64,000 bases of DNA from Polycladospora coralii. GTDB taxonomy: Bacteria; Bacillota; Bacilli; Thermoactinomycetales; Thermoactinomycetaceae. The translations under genes were made by a program, and so were the position numbers. Of this stretch, positions 53,201 through 59,992 are shown piece by piece; positions within the stretch are counted from its first letter, which is position 1; every line of letters begins with the position of its first letter. The stretch covers positions 1 through 64,000 of the forward strand of contig NZ_JACXAG020000008.1 in assembly GCF_014773435.2 (NCBI RefSeq). The letters run 5' to 3'. A model generated the notes under the pieces. It ran no database searches. It was not told the DNA's origin and was given only the letters and a program-made list of their open reading frames with translations.

Positions 53201-55031
53201 GTACACCAAAGTGATTCCAGGCATTATTGGAATTGGCTGTTTTCGTTGCGATTGCACGCTTCACAAAACGAATCCCATCTGCGATGACATAGCCGTTCGC
53301 ATCATCAGAGATCACTACTTTATGGGAAGAACCAGCTTCAAACGGATAATAACCAATGGTTACCCAGCGACTACCATTTTTCTGTTGATTGACACGTACC
53401 GTTTGACTGCGTCCTCCTTCATAATGCACAGTATAGGGCGTGTTCGTTGCACGATCTGAGGAACTCGTGTAAAAAATTTGTAATTCATACACCCCGTCTT
53501 CTTTAAAATGGGGTACATAAGTGAATGTTTCTTTTCCTTGGCCTGGATTATTAGGTGCATAAGTACCATGGTATGAACCACTTACAGAACTAGATAATGG
53601 CCAGTTTCCTACCTTAGAGGTATAGGTTGATTCATTATCTATAGCGTGATAGTAAGAGATTGGCGTGGTATTATAAGAGCCACCTCCACTGCCCCATTTA
53701 ATGCCTGTGTGGGACTGATTCCAGGTCACATTGTTTACATCCCAATCCCGTGTCACTTGGTGGGCACTCATCGAAACCGAGTGACTACCGCTTGTCGTAT
53801 CAATTTCCTGATCATAGTACATCGACAAGGTGGCTTCATTTAATATCGCTTGTTTCGGAATGGAAGATAAGTCGAACTTCACAAGTGCCCGATAAATCGA
53901 GTTATCACTGGTTCCAGCCTTAAGACGCCATGTACCTTCCGTATTGTAATTTGGATCCTTACTCGCGATGTAAGCATCGACACTTTCAGTGGGTGTTGGC
54001 TCAATCTTAATGGTTGGGTCAATTAAAATTGGGAATTTTCTGTTTTGATCAGCTATCCATTTGGGATCCGCTTCAATCGTGATGGTTGCTTGATCACCTT
54101 CTTGTTTGACTGATTGCTTGACATTTTCACTATAGATAAAACCATAAGGTGAGTTTTCATCAGGTGTTGCATCCATCATGAAAGGTTTAGGCATGCGGTA
54201 AACCACTCTGCCGCTTTCTCGATCCTCAAAACGGATCGAACCATCTTCCTCATCCTTGGCTTGTAATCCTTTAAGATTCAAATGAAATGTATATGTCGGA
54301 TTTTCTACTTTCTGATTCAATCGAATGGTTTCTTTGAGTGAGTCCGTTCCCACATCGTAGATGAGATCGGCTTTGTCCCATAATTGCACATATGTAACCT
54401 GATTTTCCTTTATGGTCGGTTTCACATTTGCTTGCGCTGCTACTGGATTAAAATCGATTTGCTTCTCTTCATGTTCAAAACGTAGTAGCGTGGAGGATGA
54501 AGTTCCAAAATAAGTGCGGAACGTGTTAGAGGTATTTTCATAATTAAAACCTTTTTGTTTCGTCTTTTTGACATTGACATCAATCTCTTGCCATTTGCCT
54601 TTTTCGTCTTTGTAGTGGACAGGATCAGCAGAGATTTCTTTTTGTTTGCGTCCGTCAGAGAGTTCGAACACTTTACTATTCTGATCCCGTTCACTGGTAT
54701 CTTCTTTTACTTTTTCGGCTTTAGGAATCTTCTCACCGACCGGTGCTTCTTCTTTTTGATAAAGCGTCTCGTCAGCAATTTCTTCCGCCTTCGCCTTTTC
54801 TTCATCACGATCTGTGAAGAAGTCGACCAGTGAATTCCAAGCGCCTTTACTTGATTCTTCAGCTGTGAGTAGTAAGCTTGATGATGCTTCTACTACAGCG
54901 GTGCGTTTTTCTGTAAAGCTAGTCGTTACCATTTCGGCTGCGTATATCGGTGTGGGCAACAGACTCGTAAACAGAAAAATCAGTAGCATGGCGATGATTC
55001 CCATGCGTTTCAAAATAGGATGATTTCTCAA
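44208..55031 (-). CDS. wapA: WapA-like secreted Rhs polymorphic toxin with WHH nuclease tip
   Basis: A protein of about 3,600 residues. A signal peptide (to about 31) precedes a Lys/Glu-rich segment, a DNRLRE domain (about 350-670, interrupted by a golvesin-like domain), a fibronectin-like part, a second DNRLRE domain (about 770-960), YD repeats (about 1100-1900), another golvesin-like domain, three almost identical 151-residue carbohydrate-binding-type repeats plus a divergent fourth (about 2140-2750), a third golvesin-like domain, more YD repeats and the core end RYTGKRWDDDTETYDMGF (about 3270). The last 260 residues are the tip, with TWHHVEDGKTMMLVP and IHQAVRHTGG, a WHH-family HNH nuclease. 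TTG at 55031 has AAAGGA nine bases upstream; ATG at 55040 touches that site. Confidence 0.92.
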   Translation of the reverse strand: MRNHPILKRMGIIAMLLIFLFTSLLPTPIYAAEMVTTSFTEKRTAVVEASSSLLLTAEESSKGAWNSLVDFFTDRDEEKAKAEEIADETLYQKEEAPVGEKIPKAEKVKEDTSERDQNSKVFELSDGRKQKEISADPVHYKDEKGKWQEIDVNVKKTKQKGFNYENTSNTFRTYFGTSSSTLLRFEHEEKQIDFNPVAAQANVKPTIKENQVTYVQLWDKADLIYDVGTDSLKETIRLNQKVENPTYTFHLNLKGLQAKDEEDGSIRFEDRESGRVVYRMPKPFMMDATPDENSPYGFIYSENVKQSVKQEGDQATITIEADPKWIADQNRKFPILIDPTIKIEPTPTESVDAYIASKDPNYNTEGTWRLKAGTSDNSIYRALVKFDLSSIPKQAILNEATLSMYYDQEIDTTSGSHSVSMSAHQVTRDWDVNNVTWNQSHTGIKWGSGGGSYNTTPISYYHAIDNESTYTSKVGNWPLSSSVSGSYHGTYAPNNPGQGKETFTYVPHFKEDGVYELQIFYTSSSDRATNTPYTVHYEGGRSQTVRVNQQKNGSRWVTIGYYPFEAGSSHKVVISDDANGYVIADGIRFVKRAIATKTANSNNAWNHFGVRELVQKWLQGTAPNYGFLLRARDETLGKGGPIYTASQNYDESSIRPRLTVIYDEPSVSLTEPTTVYATGADLKWSKYTEDDFVEYQVHRSVYQDFVPDESTLIAPIDNKYQLNYTDTTADPTPADDPDPLGNAYYYMIAVKTKSGELKPGASVLTRLPKAGMALKVFQNPEEDTTISKSKPTMNLNTIEGKNWLMVGTNSGTYGTTRALMRFNIQYIPKGAKIVNASLNLWGWYRDIDGGSSDATYALHTLTKAFYEGSATWNTSNANFDSATLDTVSGITNDPKWRVWNATQAVDAWHTGTKTNYGFMLKLLPGSLERTLFLSNETKEKTLRPKLKVIYTLPTAENTYHAPETPADMVVGDNHEVLVTITNTTDRIWKKGDEQLTYRWSGDQAPQGTDRVNLPKDVKPGEAVQVKAQIHAPVLQTKAYRETRNLEWDIVNQSGEYLSKSAQGIPALQQAIVVQSQKKAEHLGYEPHQGLIGKYTGAGTDITANLFYGNTMFSYSPFSNPSKGFDTNPTLTYNSLDASDSLFGPGWSFALTNMMRVGTPANSKGVKIDHTGKILSGTVLFIDGDGTKYTFVYDTKTKKFKSPKGSKLHLILNSMNNKTYQWRITTQDGTYYYFDSEGYISRTIDRNGFKMDYVYEKRSVGNLKVKFLKYLKDHHGRRTIAMEYYGSKDTSDPDVLNQVKSMTDISGLKFSFTYNHEGYLTKITEGDGKTGAKVYQFSYEQNRMRTITDPRGNISQVYYDDGGHATKIIDREGKETHLEYRTSADDAENAITVVTDAKNRKSVYKFNNDGRPIEYTNDRNETDKFGWDEDRNLIRKENANGAVTTWTYDDNGYMLTQTDAMNNAISDVSKRKQTKMEYDYHLDGHVADLKKVTSPEGHVSTYTYDQMGNLLTVTAPKGNATATAGDYTTKYTYQNELLASITDAKGNKTTYSNYGASGLPEKVTNALGKSTTVSYGLRGEVLTVVDPDGNTGTYTYDSFLRPLTSTMPVDKATGRKITIPAPVYDANDNILETTTPTGVKTTYSYNKNDWVMQATLPSDTTNGAKRLVTYEYDHVGNLIKETQPKGNLTSEDPDDYATQYLFDQLHRIAKVINSEGHTLSYEYDNVGNLVKVTEPKGNETEAADDYSTTYAYDLNGRLTKETDTLGNSVHFTYDHDGNPVKVTDEEGNITEASYDENGQLTAMRTPHDQNVVRTTQYKYDTVGNLTETITPRGVATSTEGDYVHKTVYDKLNRVQEIIYPRDPNSSNAREREEHKLQYTYDNLSRITEISAPASSGQTKRNVTKVDYFDNGWIKQTTDPHGIQAKYAYNDLGQTTQYTLNGEGGAEQREQNWTYYPDGKVKTETERNSDQTTLIIDNADATKVEQEGDWGASSPNSDKYHGTNYLVNENVTGSFTWKLNVPAAGDYEVYIKNVYHQTRSKRAPFSIIHAKGTSYREVDQSNPDLHGEWVNLGSYSFSNAQTGKVTLTGSASGSVVADAVKLVKNDRSVEVNLKEAQSSGKWQDGSTSYINEKNVLLNSDMEDAAYLAPDGWFELVRNDEGTSGIVHEDGRHMLKITTSSETAQSGHRILAQDIAVTPNTVYTMKAKVRTEDITDAKAFLLTRQLNAQGTTSSGGYTGTEDQAAVGSKDWHEQTFTFKTASDTSVVRLYAEVNHASANASGTAWFDQVQFYQDADAFLPAKDWFELVKNDEGTSGIVNEDGRHMLKITTSSETAQSGYRILAQDIAVTPNTVYTMKAKVRTEDITDAKAFLLTRQLNAQGTTSSGGYTGTEDQAAVGSKDWHEQTFTFKTASDTSVVRLYAEVNHASANASGTAWFDQVQFYQDADAFLPAKDWFELVKNDEGTSGIVNEDGRHMLKITTSSETAQSGYRILAQDIAVTPNTVYTMKAKVRTEDITDAKAFLLTRQLNAQGTLSSGGYTGTEDQAAVGSKDWHEQTFTFKTAPDTSVVRLYAEVNHASADASGTAWFDQVQFYPVNEETAKKYPYMWVKNFKSRDNGTIQLDRTEAYQGEYALKVTTASTDRAYGYIAAGQEYQVKPNTTYSLQAFVKTKNLKDANAFINLMQLEQNGSFSSDRKSHTRDQQLTGTNDWSKQDLTFQTGPDTTHIRILLEVDHTSDTARGEAWFDQVELIEGNLLQEVQMSEAGNGESKATWSIDIPKDRYDLYVRYPSFTTSATQAPYTIHHDGGTDTVRINQQQRDREWVKLGTYHFEGDAKHQVVLSNDANGLVSAESIRLVPQSKTKSFTYSYDVNGNLTQLQDHSTDAKMDTYQLGYNKLNQLETMQQLMNNQVDQTIRYQYDSNGNLIQRAHDSGVQDYTYTERNLLKSIQDKQNMSDPNPRTWSYQYNEFGQVSQSVIPNGNTTSYSYFLDGLPKQKTTRKSDQTLLNQHTLTYNENGHRTQDTLQLIDADGKTVNSQTRYTYDPRDRVTQMVKTGDNPLNETVELDANSNIISHTQNGKTKTYTYDRNRMLTQTVDGKTNSYLYDSLGSLRMVHDGTKATEKYQYDGFSRLTQMQKMDDQGKVNTTSYTYDSFDRTTSRTGSVGTDKEETTTFNYLGLSDDVISEEVAGKIIRSYTYAPWGARLSMQHHDKDEVSYYGTNARGDVEMLFDENGNTRATYGYTMYGENQKEAFTGVDKIDEANPDKAMYNPYRYTGKRWDDDTETYDMGFRNYNPSIARFDTRDMYADAAQDIGLAMSLATGSRYAFAGGNPVSYSELDGHLPQAYDTSITNKEVFKAHRETHDGESYGQTLTKQKKKLNTGKPKGKACDWECGKKKREAKGGNSTKNTSTTKPKPPEPKSFLDTVLDSFVDEMSGIDLDDVRAGKYTDSDSSLNWTAMWKTYWAHISNPDLLSVSIGATIPVNTGGKIPSVGGASKNLDGIRIINKKYAGQTYELSGNLAVKYPDGVKFTKEGFPDFSPYSKNKFEFADLIGDHYYDFKKANEKLGVKKTPQGYTWHHVEDGKTMMLVPTDIHQAVRHTGGASLIKKGLRP
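47258..48616. repeat. Three tandem 453-bp repeats inside wapA
   Basis: The sequence GATAAAACTGCACTTGATCA recurs at 47258, 47711 and 48164, exactly 453 bases (151 codons) apart, and the units between are almost identical. They encode ligand-binding-like beta domains (DGRHMLKITTSSETAQSG, WFDQVQFY). A fourth, divergent unit follows at about 46790-47230. Confidence 0.92.
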
Positions 55032-55066
55032 TGTATACATTCCTTTCTTAAAATAATTACCTATTC

Positions 55067-55095
55067 ATTTAAAATGAAAATGAAATAAATGTCAA
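55067..55095 (-). promoter_or_regulatory. Putative wapA promoter
   Basis: On the minus strand TTGACA (55090-55095) and TTAAAT (55067-55072) are 17 bases apart, about 36 bases before the TTG start. Confidence 0.55.
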
Positions 55096-55127
55096 TTAAA
55101 ACATTTACTTTTATTTCATTTTCATTT
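55072..55127. promoter_or_regulatory. 18-bp inverted repeat across the wapA promoter
   Basis: AAATGAAAATGAAATAAA (55072-55089) and its exact complement at 55110-55127 flank the -35 box. The left arm fills the promoter spacer. It may be an operator; it is too AT-rich for a good terminator. Confidence 0.5.
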
Positions 55128-55187
55128 GTTTTAGATCCTGGTGAAGGCGTACTTTGATAAAGTACTCGATAATCAACGTGAAATAAC

Positions 55188-55224
55188 AAAGACTGAACCC
55201 AGTACAATACTGAGTTCAGTCTTT
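55188..55224. terminator. Terminator upstream of wapA
   Basis: AAAGACTGAAC and GTTCAGTCTTT form an 11-base perfect stem with T-rich ends on both strands. It lies just after the DUF4291 fragment and shields wapA from upstream transcription. Confidence 0.85.
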
Positions 55225-55238
55225 AATTCATCATGAAG

Positions 55239-55424
55239 TCAATACGAATCGATACCTAATTTTAGAGCAGGATCATGAAGGATATAGGGTCTCTCTTTAG
55301 CAACCACCAACTTATCAAGATTATCATTTCGTGCATAAGAGCTTTGTATAGCTACAAAATGTGATATATCGTCAATTTGTACGATCCATTCATCTGCATA
55401 TCTCATTAGCGTATCCCCACGTAA
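55239..55424 (-). pseudogene. DUF4291 C-terminal fragment
   Basis: The minus strand encodes LRGDTLMRYADEWIVQIDD, ISHFVAIQSSYARNDN and KERPYILHDPALKLGI, nearly the same as the end of the intact DUF4291 protein at 29705-30340. The fragment is joined at about 55425 to a truncated membrane-protein gene. Confidence 0.8.
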
Positions 55425-55638
55425 GATGAAAGGGGATATCAAAGTTTACACCATTGCGCATCGAATTATAGGTCATATATACACCTGTTGCTAGAAATCC
55501 AACACATACACCTATTGTTAGAAAAAAAGAATGGAACATTTTTTTGTGTATGCTAACAAAATTGATATGTTTAGAACCTATATAATATATAATGGATACG
55601 AATAAAGTAGCATATATGTATACTTCTAAGGGATACAT
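55425..55638 (-). pseudogene. Truncated small membrane protein
   Basis: ATG at 55638 with AGGAGG upstream starts MYPLEVYIYATLFVSIIYY and a second hydrophobic stretch FFLTIGVCVGFLATGVYM. After about 70 residues it runs into the DUF4291 fragment in another frame, so its C-terminus is lost. It is divergent from the gene at 55736. Confidence 0.5.
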
Positions 55639-55735
55639 ATATAAATTCCCCTCCTCATTGTTTGTTATGATAGCCCCTAACAAAACCTCATCGCTCAATG
55701 AATTTTACCTCAGCATTTATACAGGAGTGAATATT

Positions 55736-56497
55736 TTGAAAGCACCTAGCGAAGTATTAAAGGTATGGAACCAATTTGATAAATATCCCTTGGAAACACT
55801 TACTAAAGCTTGGCTATCTGTGCAAAAAGATGGCCCGAGACAACGTACTATTGAAGAAATGGTCCAACATCGTAAGCAATACGGAACGAGTGGCAACTGT
55901 TTTGACCTCGCCCTGTGGTTGTTACATGAGTTTCATGACGCTGGTATAGAAGCTTATCTCATAGGACGACATCTCCTAACCCCCAAAGCACATGTTGCTG
56001 TTGTAGCTATCGGCAAGAATGGATATCGTTATCTTTGTGATCTTGGTGATCAATGGATTGCTCCGATTTTGTTAGATTATTCAAGTGAATGCTTTACTAA
56101 GAAGCCCTTAGAAGGGTTTTTCCCAGGTGCTAACATACAAGTGGCATCTTCTGATCAAAGCTGTTTCATTAAATATTACCGTCCTAATGGTGAAATAAGC
56201 AGTCAGATCTATGATTTGAGAAGCATTTCGAGAGAAAAGTTCATTGAAGCAGGTCATTTTTCGCAATCTTCATTAGACAAACCGCTATGTGAAATGCGAC
56301 TGCCACTGGATAATGAAATTGGACATTGGGAGTTTTATAACTGGAGAAGTTTTATAAGTACAAATGACGGTTTATATGGAGAAAACCCTTGTTCATCGCT
56401 ACATGAATGGTCACACAGAATTCATAAAAAAACAGGTATGGACCCCTCAATTGTTTATGCGTCTTTACAAGTTTACACCCATCAAAGCACACTATAA
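55736..56497 (+). CDS. Arylamine N-acetyltransferase/transglutaminase-like protein
   Basis: A 253-residue protein. The segment TSGNCFDLALWLLHEFHDAG (about 50-69), PKAHVAVVAIG (about 79-89) and YLCDLGDQW (about 94-102) gives a Cys-His-Asp triad in the order of the NAT/transglutaminase fold. The closest pattern I know is arylamine N-acetyltransferase, which moves acetyl groups from CoA, but the motifs deviate and the substrate is unknown. The TTG at 55736 is preferred (AGGAG eight bases upstream). The frame is open to 55592 but overlaps the divergent membrane-protein remnant. Confidence 0.6.
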   Translation: MKAPSEVLKVWNQFDKYPLETLTKAWLSVQKDGPRQRTIEEMVQHRKQYGTSGNCFDLALWLLHEFHDAGIEAYLIGRHLLTPKAHVAVVAIGKNGYRYLCDLGDQWIAPILLDYSSECFTKKPLEGFFPGANIQVASSDQSCFIKYYRPNGEISSQIYDLRSISREKFIEAGHFSQSSLDKPLCEMRLPLDNEIGHWEFYNWRSFISTNDGLYGENPCSSLHEWSHRIHKKTGMDPSIVYASLQVYTHQSTL

Positions 56498-56521
56498 TCC
56501 CGTATACGACTTGTATATCCA

Positions 56522-57631
56522 TTAGACATCACGATCTTCTATTTGGGTATACATCATCTCATCCTCTTCCTCAAATAAACTAAGTTGCTTTATATGTGGT
56601 TCATCGTCAGTCAAATCGGCTACGCTCATCCCTAACAACCTTACCTGCTTTCCTTCTAGGTTCATGCGTTCTAGCATAAATAAGATATACTTCATGATCT
56701 GACTGCTGGTGTGAATTGGAGTAGGTAAGGTGAGCCTTCTCGTAATCTGCTTAAAATCGTGAAACTTCATTTTAAGTACCAGAACTCGAGCGACTAGTTG
56801 CTTATCTTGCAGATAGGTTGCAACTTGCTGTGCTAGCTCTTCTAAGATCGGAATCATCTCGCTACGCACACCTATATCCTCACTTAAGGTCATTTCTTTT
56901 CCGATTGATTTTCGGACACGTTTAGGGTTTACCTGCCTAGTATCTTCTCCTCGAATTTGGTGATACAAAATCTCGCCCCGTTTACCCAAGAGCTCAACCA
57001 ATTGCTGTAACGACCATTCACGTAGCTCAATACCCTTATGTATGCCTAAGTCTTTCAGTTGTTTTTCTGTGACTTGCCCAATTCCAGCAAACTTCCGTAT
57101 CGGCATCCGATCGATAAATGCCACAGCTTGTGCCGGCGTCACCACCGTCAAACCATCTGGCTTTTGATAGCCTGAAGCAAGCTTCGCAATAAACTTGTTA
57201 TAAGATACGCCTGCAGACGCGGTTAAACGTAACCGACGATTTATAACCGATTTCATCTCTTTTGCAATCAACGTAGCCGATTTCATATTTTTTTTGTTAT
57301 CGGTTACGTCTAAATAGGCCTCATCCACTGATAATGGCTCGACTAGGTTCGTATAAAGATAGAAGATATCCATCAATTCCAGCGAAATTTCCTTATACAA
57401 CTTCATACGTGGACGAACAAAAATGGCCTGTGGGCAAAGTTGATGTGCCCGTTTAGCAGGCATGGCAGAATGAATACCAAATTGTCGCGCTTCATAGGAG
57501 CATGTAGCCACTACACCACGCCCATAGGGATCACCACCTACTACAATCGGCTTCCCTCTGTACTCCGGATTTTCACGTTGCTCAACTGACGCAAAAAAGG
57601 CATCCATATCCACATGAATAATCTTTCGCAT
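56522..57631 (-). CDS. dinB: DNA polymerase IV (Y family)
   Basis: A 369-residue translesion polymerase. HVDMDAFFASVEQRENPEY opens the palm with the first metal-binding Asp, CSYEARQFGIHSAMPAKRA follows, and PLSVDEAYLDVT holds the second acidic pair. The HhH segment reads KFAGIGQVTEKQLKDLGIH and a little finger domain follows. The last residues HIKQLSLFEEED form a beta-clamp-binding motif (QLSLF). The ATG at 57631 has GGAG five bases upstream and gives the standard start; an upstream ATG at 57649 lacks a ribosome binding site. Confidence 0.95.
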   Translation of the reverse strand: MRKIIHVDMDAFFASVEQRENPEYRGKPIVVGGDPYGRGVVATCSYEARQFGIHSAMPAKRAHQLCPQAIFVRPRMKLYKEISLELMDIFYLYTNLVEPLSVDEAYLDVTDNKKNMKSATLIAKEMKSVINRRLRLTASAGVSYNKFIAKLASGYQKPDGLTVVTPAQAVAFIDRMPIRKFAGIGQVTEKQLKDLGIHKGIELREWSLQQLVELLGKRGEILYHQIRGEDTRQVNPKRVRKSIGKEMTLSEDIGVRSEMIPILEELAQQVATYLQDKQLVARVLVLKMKFHDFKQITRRLTLPTPIHTSSQIMKYILFMLERMNLEGKQVRLLGMSVADLTDDEPHIKQLSLFEEEDEMMYTQIEDRDV

Positions 57632-57649
57632 ATTTGCTCCGTCCTTCAT

Positions 57650-58003
57650 TTTGAAAAATGGATTGGCTCATAAAGCCTAAATACGATTATCTTAAGTATA
57701 TAGCATCTTAGCAGTATGAATATTCTAATATAAGTAGCGAATACATAAGTGCTGAAGAATTCTCCTCTAGCTCTAGTACAAGTGATCAGAAAATAGCCGA
57801 ATCCGACCCAATCGTCATTCGGTACACCTACACCTTATAGGAAAATATCGTTTAAGCTATCATTTTGTCAAGCTCGGTAAACAGATCGTTAACGATTTGC
57901 CCTCCACAATATTCTTCGTAGAAGCCATCTACATGAAAATAACCGTCCTCTATTTGTCTGAGGACGGCTACTTAAATTGAGTCAATCAATATGTTGTTCG
58001 TAA
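57650..58003. other. Intergenic stretch with a terminator
   Basis: A hairpin CCGTCCTC / GAGGACGG (57943-57967) followed on the minus strand by TTATTTTC ends the small secreted-peptide gene. The rest (57650-57940) should hold the dinB promoter; I see no gene in it. Confidence 0.6.
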
Positions 58004-58171
58004 TTACACTTGATTTCGATCACAATGATGCTGAAAACCGGCTATACATCCAGCCAACAATAAAGAATCGGAGGACCCTTTTAAATTTTGAGATGGCAAA
58101 GCGGTAGCACTAACTACATTAGAAAAAAGGACGGTAAGTGCGATTGAAGTAACCATGACTATTTTTTTCAT
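58004..58171 (-). CDS. Small secreted peptide
   Basis: A 55-residue protein: KKIVMVTSIALTVLFSNVV is a signal peptide with a likely cut after SATA, leaving about 30 residues that contain SLLLAGCIAGFQHHCDRNQV with two cysteines. ATG at 58171 follows GGGAGT. It may be a peptide signal, a bacteriocin-like peptide or a surface peptide. It stands alone, with its own terminator. Confidence 0.5.
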   Translation of the reverse strand: MKKIVMVTSIALTVLFSNVVSATALPSQNLKGSSDSLLLAGCIAGFQHHCDRNQV

Positions 58172-58347
58172 TTTTATCACTACTCCCAATTTGAAGGTAT
58201 GTATAATTATTCATTATAAATTATAAATTCACTTTTGTATACATTAATTTAAGAATGATTTAGCCCATTCTAGCTATTTAAACGGAGGATCCTTCTCCTA
58301 TCGTTATCATTAGCTATTATAGTCAGTAAGATTGCACGAATTCCCAT

Positions 58348-59793
58348 TCATTTTTTTATAATTAATCTTTTTAACAACCCCAACGATCGAATGGAAAATA
58401 GACCTGATACGAAAACCGAAACGATCATGATGCACAGTGCTAATAGATCGTACCGCCACAAATCTATGGTACTTTGCAATTGAAGCCATGTAATACCAGT
58501 CATTACAGCTATATAAATACATAGATAAATGACGATAGATGGAAAGCGGAAATTGATCGCATAAACTTTCTGGTTTTGTTTGTAAACAAGTAAAATGACC
58601 AAAAAATAGGAAATCAAAGTCATGGCTACTGCCCCCCACAGCTTATAAAGGAGGATTAGAAACAAGCAACCCAATACATAAATAAGCGAAGCGATTAAAA
58701 ATGCTTTGGATATTTTCTTAGTCTGTTTATTAATAAGTAGACCTACTGCAAAAACAGTATGTAAAACATTTAGAAGCGTTCCTAGTGAGAGAATCCAAAT
58801 ATAAGGATACGCAGGAGCTAGCTTCTTCAAGTAAAATGCACTGAAATCTTTTATAAAAAAAGTCATAACCATAATTGACAGTGTCCCAATGACGAGTAAG
58901 ATTCGCCCCACTAAGCTATAGATACGTTTTGCATCATCTCTGCTTTTAATCGACATCGCAAAAGGGCGCCATGCCAACTGAAACGGAGCCGTAATTAAGA
59001 CAATCATACTCGCAACTCGAAGCGCACCCGAATATAGAGCCGCTTGACTACCATCTATGTGTACCAGCACAGAGCGACCAATTGCCGTAATCGCCCAAAA
59101 TGAGATTAATGTCGGCACCAGCGGGGCACCATATTTGATTAAATTTGTGAGATGTTTTTTGGAGAATTGTAAAATAAACTCCGATCTAAACAAAATCATC
59201 AAGATGATGGCAATTGTTATCTGGCCGATTAACTGCCCATAAAATAAGCCTACAATTCCGCTATCGTAAACAACAAACCATAGGCTCAATAGGTTAGAAC
59301 CTATAACGTACCCCATGCTAAAAAAATTAAACAGCCATTTCTTTTGCATATAGCGGGCATATGCAAGCAGATGCTGGATCACAATCGCACCTAAGGTCGC
59401 CATTGTCGCGATAAAAAGTAAATATTTATAATCTGATCTAACAACTTCACCATATACAATCGGATTAACATATTCGCCTATAAAATACATGATGAGTGCA
59501 ATTACAATGCAAACCAGACTACTAAACAATAGTGCGTTAGACAAGTAGATACGACGCTCTCTCAGCTCTTTCGCGTCAAAGAAGTAATACGCCATCGCGG
59601 CATCTGTACCTAATATACAAAGGTAAGTCAAAATTAAGGTGTAAGCATTGGTTTGATCCCATGCAGCAAACTCATCTTTTGCTAAATAGCTAATATATAC
59701 CGGTGCTAGTAAAAAAGCGACTAACTTATTACCCATCGTCGAAAATGCAAACGCCGCAGAGTCTGAGAATAGTTTTTTCAGTAAGTTGTTCAT
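58348..59793 (-). CDS. Polysaccharide flippase (MATE/Wzx-like)
   Basis: A 481-residue protein with about 14 membrane segments. The start LKKLFSDSAAFAFSTMGNKL, the AWDQTNAYTLILTYLCILG helix and PLVPTLISFWAITAIGRSVL are typical of the MVF/Wzx polysaccharide exporters. It would flip a lipid-linked sugar across the membrane. No glycosyltransferase gene is next to it in this window. ATG at 59793 with AAGG upstream is preferred over upstream in-frame starts. Confidence 0.85.
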   Translation of the reverse strand: MNNLLKKLFSDSAAFAFSTMGNKLVAFLLAPVYISYLAKDEFAAWDQTNAYTLILTYLCILGTDAAMAYYFFDAKELRERRIYLSNALLFSSLVCIVIALIMYFIGEYVNPIVYGEVVRSDYKYLLFIATMATLGAIVIQHLLAYARYMQKKWLFNFFSMGYVIGSNLLSLWFVVYDSGIVGLFYGQLIGQITIAIILMILFRSEFILQFSKKHLTNLIKYGAPLVPTLISFWAITAIGRSVLVHIDGSQAALYSGALRVASMIVLITAPFQLAWRPFAMSIKSRDDAKRIYSLVGRILLVIGTLSIMVMTFFIKDFSAFYLKKLAPAYPYIWILSLGTLLNVLHTVFAVGLLINKQTKKISKAFLIASLIYVLGCLFLILLYKLWGAVAMTLISYFLVILLVYKQNQKVYAINFRFPSIVIYLCIYIAVMTGITWLQLQSTIDLWRYDLLALCIMIVSVFVSGLFSIRSLGLLKRLIIKK

Positions 59794-59936
59794 TAAGGTA
59801 CCTTCATTTTTCAGAATATACCCTACATCATAACATGAAAAATAAAGGGATACATGCAATTTTTACAACTATGTAATTTATCAAGGGTGTTGATCTCCAT
59901 CATTTCTACATTTGGGCTGTGTTACGAGTTATTCGT

Positions 59937-59977
59937 AAAATGAGAGCGTACTGACTGAGTCTGCACGCTCTCATTTT
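59937..59977. terminator. Terminator after the HTH-TPR regulator
   Basis: AAAATGAGAGCGT and ACGCTCTCATTTT form a perfect 13-base stem with T-rich ends on both strands. Confidence 0.9.
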
Positions 59978-59992
59978 ATCAGCAGTATTTCA

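Noticed and set aside
55390-55698. A 102-codon membrane protein.
   Set aside because: Its last part is an out-of-frame reading of the DUF4291 fragment; only the part above 55425 looks like real protein, so it is listed as a truncated gene.
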